Below are positions 56,201 through 63,542 of a stretch of 64,000 bases of DNA, one piece after another (the stretch's first letter is position 1; each line of letters opens with the position of its first letter). A program made the position numbers and the translations under genes. Origin of the DNA: Saccharicrinis sp963665705 (GTDB lineage Bacteria; Bacteroidota; Bacteroidia; Bacteroidales; Marinilabiliaceae); assembly GCA_963665705.1 (NCBI GenBank), contig OY762448.1, forward strand, positions 3,348,001-3,412,000, read 5' to 3'. The notes below the pieces were generated by a model that saw nothing but the letters and a program-made list of their open reading frames with translations, had not been told where the DNA came from and did no database searches.

Positions 56201-56485
56201 AAAGCTGACATCACAAGCTTATTGAAAAAAGGCACTAATACAGTCAAAATTACATTGACAAATTCATTACGTAATTTATTAGGTCCTCATCATCAACAAA
56301 GAGGAGAATTAACCAGAGTTGGGCCATTTAGTTTTACTGGTTCCGGAGGCTTTCCAGATCCGCGAGGCGAAAACAATTGGTATGATTTAAGAATAACAAA
56401 TGAACCAATGAAACTTTGGACGGATACCTATTACTTCATTCCTTATGGATTTTTAGAACCTGTTACAGTTTCTATCAGCAAGTAA
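53270..56485 (+). CDS. GH106 alpha-L-rhamnosidase lipoprotein
   Basis: 1071 residues; a long N-terminal region with hydrophobic helix and lipobox ILTSC (about 40-44). AAAAGGGGAAA just before the ATG is a rare good ribosome-binding site. The GH106 TIM barrel shows KNAGFGGFYLHSRVGL, IDAANEVGIEACFYDEDKWPSGYAGG, NFFADEPH, and GHFLGEE. The Glu residues of YDEDKWPSG, ADEPH and LGEE are likely metal or catalytic residues. Beta-sandwich domains follow (about 700-1070), ending in a jelly roll with KIEINGQEVGTLTWSPF. It should remove alpha-L-rhamnose from RG-I or RG-II side chains, complementing GH78. Confidence 0.9.
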   Translation: MKRVQLNYLSAVNKTYAIILSKHYHLLLALASLFSILILTSCSNLQNKSSFNLKGNYETEFNYQEFVNPSVKYRSFPFYSINDKLEPEEIKRQVRDFKNAGFGGFYLHSRVGLLTEFLSDEWWENMEAAIDAANEVGIEACFYDEDKWPSGYAGGIIPRMGEEYRAKGLVRLALDTKVPEGCVTLKEDDQYRYIMYTAQMGNPKFNGTSWVDLMNPETVKIFIEVSYKPYIEKYTEKTSSYTVNFFADEPHICARYFDTNTPNLGILTYSPFVREKFKDLYGYDIIDKVNLLFEEKDNWREVRLQYWRAVAQQFDESFTKQIASYCAKNGIKFTGHFLGEESLKKIRNRIGNAMLHYRDMQQPGMDHLGLSISKSIITAKSVSSVANQYGTPRRLTEVFGISGQNMNFEDRKWLTGWQTILGINHICPHLTLYSLKGARKRDYPPTFSYHQPYWQNNKQIEDYIARVSYATTVGEYNPQILLIHPLETAYVKGDHDKDYTSQLNTIFENLQSAHFDYDLGDEQIMADTATIMGSEINIGSMNYAHVILPDMITIRKSTLDLLLALAKKGGKIVNIGKFPDYVDGNSDTKDLQKLRDLAVDIQPEEITTKLASVIKPKVTITGEQSGKIWEQLRKTKKGNVLQLANMSHTKAIQFNLKSDYLKINPVLWNPSTVKCYSLNPNNDGSFTIELAASSNVWITTDKLSKDAQVEAVYKLPSQNTTLVELNKKWEGKRLDPNAITLDFARYSTDNGKTFSDSEPVIGIYKRLSDKDYNGNLILDYPVQIRQIPENCKLVVEDPSIFKSISINKKQITFSSNEDYYLDHSFSTCSATEYLKEGKNTIRFNLDFHPENPESQSQLNRYGTEIESIYLTGDFAVQGSTPSISMDTQRNKTGDFQLRPVNGYKSFTITNEKTLFTGNLTLEGYPFYAGRFELTQDFTLESINSDKEYYINFPNCESIVTKIEINGQEVGTLTWSPFKADITSLLKKGTNTVKITLTNSLRNLLGPHHQQRGELTRVGPFSFTGSGGFPDPRGENNWYDLRITNEPMKLWTDTYYFIPYGFLEPVTVSISK

Positions 56486-56526
56486 ACCAAAGTATTAATT
56501 ATTAAAAATCAGAAAAAAATAAATAT

Positions 56527-57702
56527 ATGAGACTTACAGTTTGCCTATTCGCAATTGCATTGCTTTTAAGTTGTAACACATCAACAAAAAAAGTTGAAAA
56601 AAAAGAAGATAAATGGAGTGTTAAAATGGCTAACTCTGTTATTGAAAGATACGATACACTAGGCTACTATAATGGTCGTACCAGAATTGGATGGTCATAT
56701 GATATAGCAATGTTGGGAATGGCTATTGATAAATTAGGTAATATTGATAAAAAATATTCTGATTATTTATCAACTTATATGGATGCAATGGTTATGGAAG
56801 ATGGTTCTGTACCTCGCTATCGACTTGATAAATTCAATATCGATTTAATTAATCCTGCTAAAGCACTTTTTACTGAATATAAAGAAACAAAGAACGAAAA
56901 ATATAAAAAAGCTATTCCTCAGTTTGTTGAGCAGATGGAACAACATCCTAAAACTCAAACAGGAGGATTCTGGCATAAGAAAATATATCCTAACCAAATG
57001 TGGCTAGATGGACTTTATATGGGTTCTCCTTTTTTAGCACAATATGCAAAAGAGTTTAACGCTCCGGAATGGTTCGATGTGGTAGCAAAACAAATTACTC
57101 TTGTCTACGAAAAAACTCTTGATGCTGAAACAGGATTACTTTATCATGCCTGGGATGAAAGTAAACAACAAAAATGGAGTAATCCTGAAACCGGACAATC
57201 ACCACATTTTTGGAGCAGATCTATGGGTTGGTATGTAATGGCTATTGTAGATGTTTTAGATTACTTACCACAAGATCATCCACAAAGAGCTGAAATAATC
57301 TCAATCTTACAAAAAACATGTAATGCTTTAATGAAAGTTCAGGATCCAAAATCAGGAGTATGGTACCAGGTTTTAGATCAGGAAAATCGTGAAGGTAATT
57401 ACTTAGAAGGTTCTGGAACTGCTATGTACATTTATGCGTTTGCAAAAGGTGCAAAAAATGGATATCTGGATAAATCCTATTTAGATAAAGCTAATACTGC
57501 TTTTGATAATATGATTAAAGAATTTATTAAGGATGATGAAAATGGATTAATCAGTATGGTTAATATCTGTGGAGCATGTGGTTTGGGTGGAAATCCATAC
57601 AGAGATGGCACCTATGAATACTACATCAGTGAAAAGATCGTAACTAACGACTGCAAGGGAGTAGCTCCTTTTATTTTTGCTGCAGTTGAATTGGATAGAT
57701 AA
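56527..57702 (+). CDS. GH105 unsaturated rhamnogalacturonyl hydrolase lipoprotein
   Basis: 391 residues; lipoprotein signal MRLTVCLFAIALLLSC. The (alpha/alpha)6 barrel has the GH105 features TRIGWSYDIAMLGMAID, NQMWLDGLYMGSPF with the catalytic Asp, and SPHFWSRSMGWYVMAIVDVL. The C-terminal CGACGLGGNPYRDGTYEYYI is also characteristic. It hydrates and splits the 4,5-unsaturated galacturonyl end left by polysaccharide lyases, so it works after the two PL1 enzymes at 31980-36348. It follows GH106 by 41 bases. The 229-base gap downstream holds a short perfect hairpin, so this may close the operon. Confidence 0.93.
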   Translation: MRLTVCLFAIALLLSCNTSTKKVEKKEDKWSVKMANSVIERYDTLGYYNGRTRIGWSYDIAMLGMAIDKLGNIDKKYSDYLSTYMDAMVMEDGSVPRYRLDKFNIDLINPAKALFTEYKETKNEKYKKAIPQFVEQMEQHPKTQTGGFWHKKIYPNQMWLDGLYMGSPFLAQYAKEFNAPEWFDVVAKQITLVYEKTLDAETGLLYHAWDESKQQKWSNPETGQSPHFWSRSMGWYVMAIVDVLDYLPQDHPQRAEIISILQKTCNALMKVQDPKSGVWYQVLDQENREGNYLEGSGTAMYIYAFAKGAKNGYLDKSYLDKANTAFDNMIKEFIKDDENGLISMVNICGACGLGGNPYRDGTYEYYISEKIVTNDCKGVAPFIFAAVELDR

Positions 57703-57825
57703 GAGCCAGAGAAAAGAGCAAAGAGGTGTAACAACAATAAATATTTGTATATGTAAGGAATCAGCACTCCTCCTTATTCAAATATTTAGAATTTAATTAT
57801 ACCTCCCCTCTCCTTCGTCGAGGTA

Positions 57826-57846
57826 CTCCTCCTTACAAAGGAGGAG
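57826..57846. repeat. REP-like hairpin between GH105 and the CE8-like gene
   Basis: CTCCTCCTT-aca-AAGGAGGAG is a perfect 9-bp stem with a 3-base loop, next to CT-rich sequence similar in style to the repeats at 26396-26411. It could also end the GH105 transcript, but no T-run follows. Confidence 0.6.
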
Positions 57847-57931
57847 AGCCGATTTTCATGATGTAGATCTATTTAAAATCAAAAAAACAAGTACTTGAAA
57901 CCAGGTATTAAAAACTAAGAACAAACAACAC

Positions 57932-59182
57932 ATGAACTCATTTAAAAATATATTTACGGTAGCATTATTTTCTTTTATGGTATCGTTTACATTAAAGGCT
58001 AATGTTTATAGAGATATTACAGTTGCTCAGGACGGAAGTGGCGATGTGAAAACAATTACAGAGGCAATCAATAAAATCCCTTCAGATAATTTTCAGCGTT
58101 ATGTAATCTACGTAAAAAACGGGGTTTACAACGAGAAAATCAGAATCGAAAAGGATTACCTTACTATTAAAGGTGAAAGTCGTGACAAAACAATTATTCA
58201 GTTTAATCAACTAAAAAATGACTGGGTAGCTAATAAAGATTTTGAAGGACCTGCTGTTGTTAATATTCATGCTGATGATGTAATTATTGAAAACATGAGT
58301 CTTAAGAATACAATGCCTAAAGTTGGTCCAACTGCTTACGTAATCTATGGAACAGGTACAAGAACCATTATTCAAAACTGCGATATCCTTAATAATGGAG
58401 CAAATACTGTTACGCTAGTAGATGATAATACAGGTATGTATTACTTAAATAATTGTTTGATTGAAGGAACTGTTGACTTTATGAAAGCAATGGGTTGGTG
58501 CTATATAGATAACTGTAATTTCTTTCAGAAAGAAGCTATTGCCTCTTTATGGCATGCTGGCATTAACAATTCCAATCAGAAAATGGTAATCAACAATAGT
58601 ACTTTTGATGGTGTTGAACATTTTTTTATTGGTCGTCATCATTATGATGCACAAATGTTTGTACTGAATTGTCACTTCTCAGAAAAATTAGCTGATTTAG
58701 CTTTATACAGAAAAACATACAATAAAAAACCGGAAAAGAATAAGCCTTATATTTTCGGTGACCGTCATTATTATTATAACTGCAAAAGAGATGGTGGTAA
58801 TTATGAATGGTTAAATGATAATTTATCGGAGTTTTCATCTAAGGTAAAGGCAGTGGATATGACTTCATCATGGACCTTTGACAATCAATGGAAACCTGAG
58901 GAATCATCCATTCCTGAAATTACTGACTATAAGTTAGACGATGAAAATATAGTGATCACTTTTGATCAACCTGTTACTGTTAGAGGTAATGTAATTTTAG
59001 AAACGTCAACTGGTAAAAAACTAATTTTTAGCAAAGGTAAAGGCAGATATATTTTAAGCTTTATTCCAGATCAAACTTGCACAAAATCTGATTTAAAAGG
59101 TGGGTTAAAAATAACATCAGGAGAACTTATATCAACTGCTGCAAGTTGCATAGAACAATTATTTAAATCATCAATAAAATAA
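57932..59182 (+). CDS. CE8-like beta-helix protein with a degenerate active site
   Basis: 416 residues with a Sec signal (...MVSFTLKAN). Opening YRDITVAQDGSGDVKTITEA and the beta-helix are those of pectinesterases, and D182 (GTVDFMKAMG) and R235 (IGRHH) are kept. But the GQAVAL glutamine is replaced in VGPTAYVIYG, the GYQDT glutamine/aspartate pair is missing in NNGANTVTLVDD, and the LGRPW tryptophan is H237. Residues about 315-410 form an extra beta domain. It is thus unlikely to be an ordinary methylesterase: either a binding protein, or an esterase or hydrolase of new specificity. A LacI-type site lies in its signal-peptide codons. Confidence 0.78.
   Translation: MNSFKNIFTVALFSFMVSFTLKANVYRDITVAQDGSGDVKTITEAINKIPSDNFQRYVIYVKNGVYNEKIRIEKDYLTIKGESRDKTIIQFNQLKNDWVANKDFEGPAVVNIHADDVIIENMSLKNTMPKVGPTAYVIYGTGTRTIIQNCDILNNGANTVTLVDDNTGMYYLNNCLIEGTVDFMKAMGWCYIDNCNFFQKEAIASLWHAGINNSNQKMVINNSTFDGVEHFFIGRHHYDAQMFVLNCHFSEKLADLALYRKTYNKKPEKNKPYIFGDRHYYYNCKRDGGNYEWLNDNLSEFSSKVKAVDMTSSWTFDNQWKPEESSIPEITDYKLDDENIVITFDQPVTVRGNVILETSTGKKLIFSKGKGRYILSFIPDQTCTKSDLKGGLKITSGELISTAASCIEQLFKSSIK
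57977..57992 (-). promoter_or_regulatory. Possible intragenic LacI-type operator
   Basis: Minus-strand reading ATGTAAACGATACCAT matches the consensus at 13 of 16 positions, 45-60 bases inside the CE8-like gene. It may be chance; note the similar placing inside the esterase gene at 19617. Confidence 0.3.
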
Positions 59183-59228
59183 CAAATCCATACTGAGTAT
59201 TAGTAGCGTTAAAGAAAAATCCGGTAGT

Positions 59229-62072
59229 ATGAAGACTAATTTTATAAGACTAAATATATTATTTGCAGCTTTCGTTGTCGTATTAATTTCTTCTTGTAAT
59301 AACAAAAAGGAGGAAAATATTGAACTTTGGTATAATAAACCAGCCAAGACATGGGAAGAAGCACTGCCAATTGGTAATGGTCGTTTAGGAGCCATGGTTT
59401 ATGGAGGTCCTAAAGTTGAACAGATACAGTTTAATGAGGAAACGCTTTGGAATGGGTCTCCAAGAAAATATCAAAGAGACAATGCCTATAAAAGTCTTGA
59501 TAAAATTCGTCAATTACTATTTGAAGGCAAACAAGATGAAGCTGAAAAACTAGCTGCAAAAACCTTTATGGGTAGACTTGCCTATGAAGACGAATTCCCT
59601 ATTCAAAAAGCTCAATGGGTTGATAGTATCAATCACCTTGATATTGTAAAAAGAGGAGTACTAACTTCTTTTGATGATAGTACCTGGCCTGAAATGTTTA
59701 TCGACTATAAAAGTGTTTGGGAACGCAAAGGTCTGCCTGACATGAATGGAGCCGTTCTGTTTCGTAAAACAATTGATATTCCGGCACAATGGAAAGGTAA
59801 ATCTTTAAAAATTCACTTGGGCAAGATTAAAGATCATGACTTTACGTATATCAATGGTCATATAATTGGTACAAAAGACGAAAGTAATACAAATCGAATT
59901 TATACAATCCCTGCTAAATACGTTAAAACTGGTAAAAATGTAATTGCGGTTTTAATTAACAATTATGTATCGACAGGAGGATTTAATGCTGTAAGAACAG
60001 GTCCTAAAAAGATGAATATAACTCCTCTAAATCTTAAAGCAGATCCTCTTTTCATCGAAGGAAACTGGAAATATAAAGTTATTGACACAAAACCTCCATA
60101 CTTTCCTGAATATCAGGCAAAGTACCAACCTTTTGGTGTTGTTAAAATTGAATTTGAAGGACATGATTCTATAACAAATTTCAGACGAAGTCTTGAGTTA
60201 AACAATGCATTAGCTAAAACATCTTATACCGTTGATGGAGTTCAATATAAAAGAGAATATTTAGCAAGTCATCCGGATAACCTTATTGCAGTAAAAGTAA
60301 TTTCGAGTAAAAAGAACCAGCTAAATTTCAAAGCGAGCTTAGAGACTTTACATGCCATCTATAATATCGAAAAAATAGATGATCAAACACTGGCGCTTTC
60401 ATTAAAAGTTGAGGACGGCGATATGAAAGGAACTGCCTATTTAAATATTTCAAGCAATGACGGAACTGTAAATATTAAGGATAATCAAATCGTAGTTTCT
60501 AATGCAAGCGAAGCGGTAATTAAATTAATAGCAGCTACCAATTATAAAGCGTACAATGATATTTCAGGAAATGCAAAAGAAATTTGTGATGCTCAATTAC
60601 CTATTATTGAATCATTACAATATGATGATATCAAAACATCTCATTTAAATGATTACAAACCCATTTTTAATCGTTTTTCAATTGATCTTGGAGATCATGA
60701 GAAAAGACAAACTCCAACTGACGAAAGAATTTTCAATATTAAAAACAATGAAGATAAAGATTTAGCTGCCTTGTATGTTCAATATGCAAGATATTTAATG
60801 CTTTCTTCAGGAAGAGAGGGAACCAATCCTCCTAACTTACAAGGAATCTGGAATGAAGAAATTTATCCAGCCTGGGGGAGTAAGTATACCACAAACATAA
60901 ATTGCGAAATGAATTTCTGGCCTGTGGAGCCACTAAACATAAGTGAATGTCATAATACATTGTTTAAATTAATCGATGAAGTTGCCATTGAAGGTGCAAA
61001 AACGGCTAAAGCTTATTATAATGCTAAAGGTTGGGTTCATCATCACAATACAGATCAATGGAGAGGAACTGCTCCTATCAACAACTCAAATCATGGTATT
61101 TGGGTAACAGGCGGTGCATGGCTTGCTCATCACCTATGGGAGCATTATTTATATACACAGGACAAAGAATTTTTGAAGAAGAAGGCATATCCACTGTTAA
61201 AAGGTTCAGCTGAATTCTTTGTAGACTTTTTAGTAAAAGATCCTAAAACGGGATATCTGATTAGCACACCGTCAAACTCTCCGGAACATGGAGGATTGGT
61301 TGCAGGACCTACTATGGACCATCAGATTATCAGATCTTTATTCAAAATCGTAATTGAAAGTTCTGATATTTTAGATATTGATCATGAATTTGCAGACGTG
61401 TTAAAAGGCAAGCTAGCTCAAATTGCTCCTGATCAAATAGGAAAGCATGGTCAATTGCAAGAATGGATGGAAGATAAAGATGATATAAAAGATCATCACA
61501 GACATATCTCGCACTTATGGGGTGTTCATCCAGGAAATGAAATTACATGGATGAACAACCCTGAATTAATGATCGCTGCAAAACAATCATTAATATATCG
61601 TGGGGATGATGGAACAGGTTGGAGTTTAGCATGGAAAATTAACTTCTGGGCTCGCTTTTTAGATGGTAATCATGCCAATACCATGATTAAAATGCTATTG
61701 GGTTCTGCTCTTGACCCTGAAAGAAACGGAGGAGGAGGCTCCTACCCTAACTTATTTGATGCTCACCCTCCTTTCCAGATTGATGGGAATTTTGGAGGTG
61801 CAGCAGGGATTATTGAAATGATCATGCAAAGTCACCAGGGTTATATTCAATTATTACCAGCCTTACCTGATTCGTGGCAATCGGGAAGTATCAAAGGATT
61901 AAAAGCTCGCGGTGGATTTGAAATTGATATGGAGTGGAATGACGGTAAATTAAGTTCACTATCTGTTTTATCTACTGCAGGAAATAAACTTCAAATTAAG
62001 TATGGAGATAAAATGATTGAGAAAGAAACCGAAGCTGGAGAAACTTATCAAATCAATAATCTATTCGAATAA
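59229..62072 (+). CDS. GH95 alpha-L-fucosidase/alpha-L-galactosidase with inserted jelly-roll domain
   Basis: 947 residues; lipoprotein with lipobox LISSC. The GH95 N domain (WEEALPIGNGRLGAMVYGG, FNEETLWNGSP) is interrupted at about residue 118 and resumes near 300 (YQPFGVVKIEFEGH). The insert (about 118-295) is a galactose-binding-like jelly roll of the type seen in sialate O-acetylesterases (AVLFRKTIDIPAQWKGK, DFTYINGHIIG, GNWKYKV). The (alpha/alpha)6 domain keeps the catalytic Asn residues in TTNINCEMNFWP, a Glu in WMEDKDD and an Asp in FQIDGNFGG. In RG-II a GH95 enzyme removes L-galactose from chain A; fucose removal is the alternative. It precedes a GH28 gene by 23 bases. Confidence 0.9.
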   Translation: MKTNFIRLNILFAAFVVVLISSCNNKKEENIELWYNKPAKTWEEALPIGNGRLGAMVYGGPKVEQIQFNEETLWNGSPRKYQRDNAYKSLDKIRQLLFEGKQDEAEKLAAKTFMGRLAYEDEFPIQKAQWVDSINHLDIVKRGVLTSFDDSTWPEMFIDYKSVWERKGLPDMNGAVLFRKTIDIPAQWKGKSLKIHLGKIKDHDFTYINGHIIGTKDESNTNRIYTIPAKYVKTGKNVIAVLINNYVSTGGFNAVRTGPKKMNITPLNLKADPLFIEGNWKYKVIDTKPPYFPEYQAKYQPFGVVKIEFEGHDSITNFRRSLELNNALAKTSYTVDGVQYKREYLASHPDNLIAVKVISSKKNQLNFKASLETLHAIYNIEKIDDQTLALSLKVEDGDMKGTAYLNISSNDGTVNIKDNQIVVSNASEAVIKLIAATNYKAYNDISGNAKEICDAQLPIIESLQYDDIKTSHLNDYKPIFNRFSIDLGDHEKRQTPTDERIFNIKNNEDKDLAALYVQYARYLMLSSGREGTNPPNLQGIWNEEIYPAWGSKYTTNINCEMNFWPVEPLNISECHNTLFKLIDEVAIEGAKTAKAYYNAKGWVHHHNTDQWRGTAPINNSNHGIWVTGGAWLAHHLWEHYLYTQDKEFLKKKAYPLLKGSAEFFVDFLVKDPKTGYLISTPSNSPEHGGLVAGPTMDHQIIRSLFKIVIESSDILDIDHEFADVLKGKLAQIAPDQIGKHGQLQEWMEDKDDIKDHHRHISHLWGVHPGNEITWMNNPELMIAAKQSLIYRGDDGTGWSLAWKINFWARFLDGNHANTMIKMLLGSALDPERNGGGGSYPNLFDAHPPFQIDGNFGGAAGIIEMIMQSHQGYIQLLPALPDSWQSGSIKGLKARGGFEIDMEWNDGKLSSLSVLSTAGNKLQIKYGDKMIEKETEAGETYQINNLFE

Positions 62073-62095
62073 ATATATAGCACAACAAAACAAAC

Positions 62096-63511
62096 ATGAA
62101 ACAGCTAGTCAACTTAATAATAGTCACTCTTATTGTTCCTGCCTTTTTTATCAAATGCACGAATAATAATTCTCAAAATGATCCCTGGAAAACAGCTAAT
62201 AGTATTGTGGAAGCTATTGGATCTGTATCTTTTAAAGACACAACTTATAATATCATCAAATATGGTGCAATTGCTGATGGTAAAAGATTAAATACTGCTG
62301 TCATCAATAGTACTATTGAAATGTGCAGTATAAATGGAGGTGGAACCGTTTTAGTACCAGAAGGTACATATTTAACAGGAGCCATTCACCTTGAGGATAA
62401 TGTAAACCTAAAAGTTGAAAAAGGAGCCACATTATTATTTTCTGTTAATCCTAAAGACTATCTGCCAGTAGTAAAAACAAGCTGGGAAGGTATTTTTTGC
62501 TATAACTATTCTCCATTAATTTATGCTTATGGCAAAAAGAACATTGCCTTAACCGGTGAAGGTACTGTAAATGGAATGGCTAAACCTGAAAACTGGTGGA
62601 GATTAAAAGGTAAAACAAAATATGGTTGGAAAGAAGGAATGGAAAGTCAATTGGATTCAGTTGGACAACCACTACTTAACCAATACAATAAAGACCAAAC
62701 TCCTGTTGAAGATAGACAAATGGGAAAAGGTCATTATTTACGTCCTCATTTCATTCAGTTTTATGAATGTACAAATGCTTTAATTGAAGGCATTACGGTG
62801 GAAGATTCTCCTTTTTGGGTGATACATCCTGTTCTTTGCGAGAATTTGACCATCAGAGGGGTAACTGTTAACAGTAATGGTCCTAACAACGATGGTTGTG
62901 ACCCGGAATCTTGTAAAAATGTATTAATTGAAAATTGTGTTTTTAACACAGGTGATGATTGTATTGCATTAAAATCAGGAAGGGATGAAGATGGAAGAGC
63001 GATGAATCGTCCAATTGAAAACGTGGTGATTAGAAATTGTATGATGAAAAATGGTCATGGAGGTGTTGTTCTTGGTAGCGAGATCTCCAGTGGATGCAAA
63101 AATATTTTTGTTGAAAACTGCGAAATGAATAGTCCGGAATTGGATAGGGCCATCCGTATTAAAACCAATAATAACAGAGGTGGTGTAACCGAAAATATTT
63201 ATATCCGAAACTTAAATGTTGGTCAGGTTAAAGAGGCTATTGTAAGAATCAATTGCAGTTATGATTCAAGAGAAGGTCAGGGTAACTTTATTCCGGTTGT
63301 AAAAAATATTTACATCTCTAATGTTCAGTCACAAAAAGCACAAATGGCTCTTAAACTTGAAGGGTTAGAAGGTGAGAAATGTATAAAAAACATACATATT
63401 GAAAACTGTTCGTTTAATGGTGTAAAAGAGGATAACGTCATTAAATACGTGGAAAGTTTAAATATGAATTCTGTTCATATTAATGACGAGTTGATTAATG
63501 AATCTATTTAA
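62096..63511 (+). CDS. GH28 polygalacturonase/galacturonidase lipoprotein
   Basis: 471 residues; N-terminal signal MKQLVNLIIVTLIVPAFFIKC with a plausible lipobox-like FIKC. GH28 motifs: GPNNDGCDPESC (N in place of the usual T of NTDG), NTGDDCIALKSG, NGHGGVVLGSE and RAIRIKTNNNRGG. All catalytic acids and the His are there. It is closely related to the protein at 51641-53251 and less so to that at 49860-51440. The three GH28 paralogues probably divide the backbone and side-chain galacturonate linkages. It is 23 bases after GH95 and 31 bases before a GH2 gene, so the last genes of the window form an operon. Confidence 0.92.
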   Translation: MKQLVNLIIVTLIVPAFFIKCTNNNSQNDPWKTANSIVEAIGSVSFKDTTYNIIKYGAIADGKRLNTAVINSTIEMCSINGGGTVLVPEGTYLTGAIHLEDNVNLKVEKGATLLFSVNPKDYLPVVKTSWEGIFCYNYSPLIYAYGKKNIALTGEGTVNGMAKPENWWRLKGKTKYGWKEGMESQLDSVGQPLLNQYNKDQTPVEDRQMGKGHYLRPHFIQFYECTNALIEGITVEDSPFWVIHPVLCENLTIRGVTVNSNGPNNDGCDPESCKNVLIENCVFNTGDDCIALKSGRDEDGRAMNRPIENVVIRNCMMKNGHGGVVLGSEISSGCKNIFVENCEMNSPELDRAIRIKTNNNRGGVTENIYIRNLNVGQVKEAIVRINCSYDSREGQGNFIPVVKNIYISNVQSQKAQMALKLEGLEGEKCIKNIHIENCSFNGVKEDNVIKYVESLNMNSVHINDELINESI

Positions 63512-63542
63512 TGAAGCATAGCGTTCTTTAATAAAAGCAATC

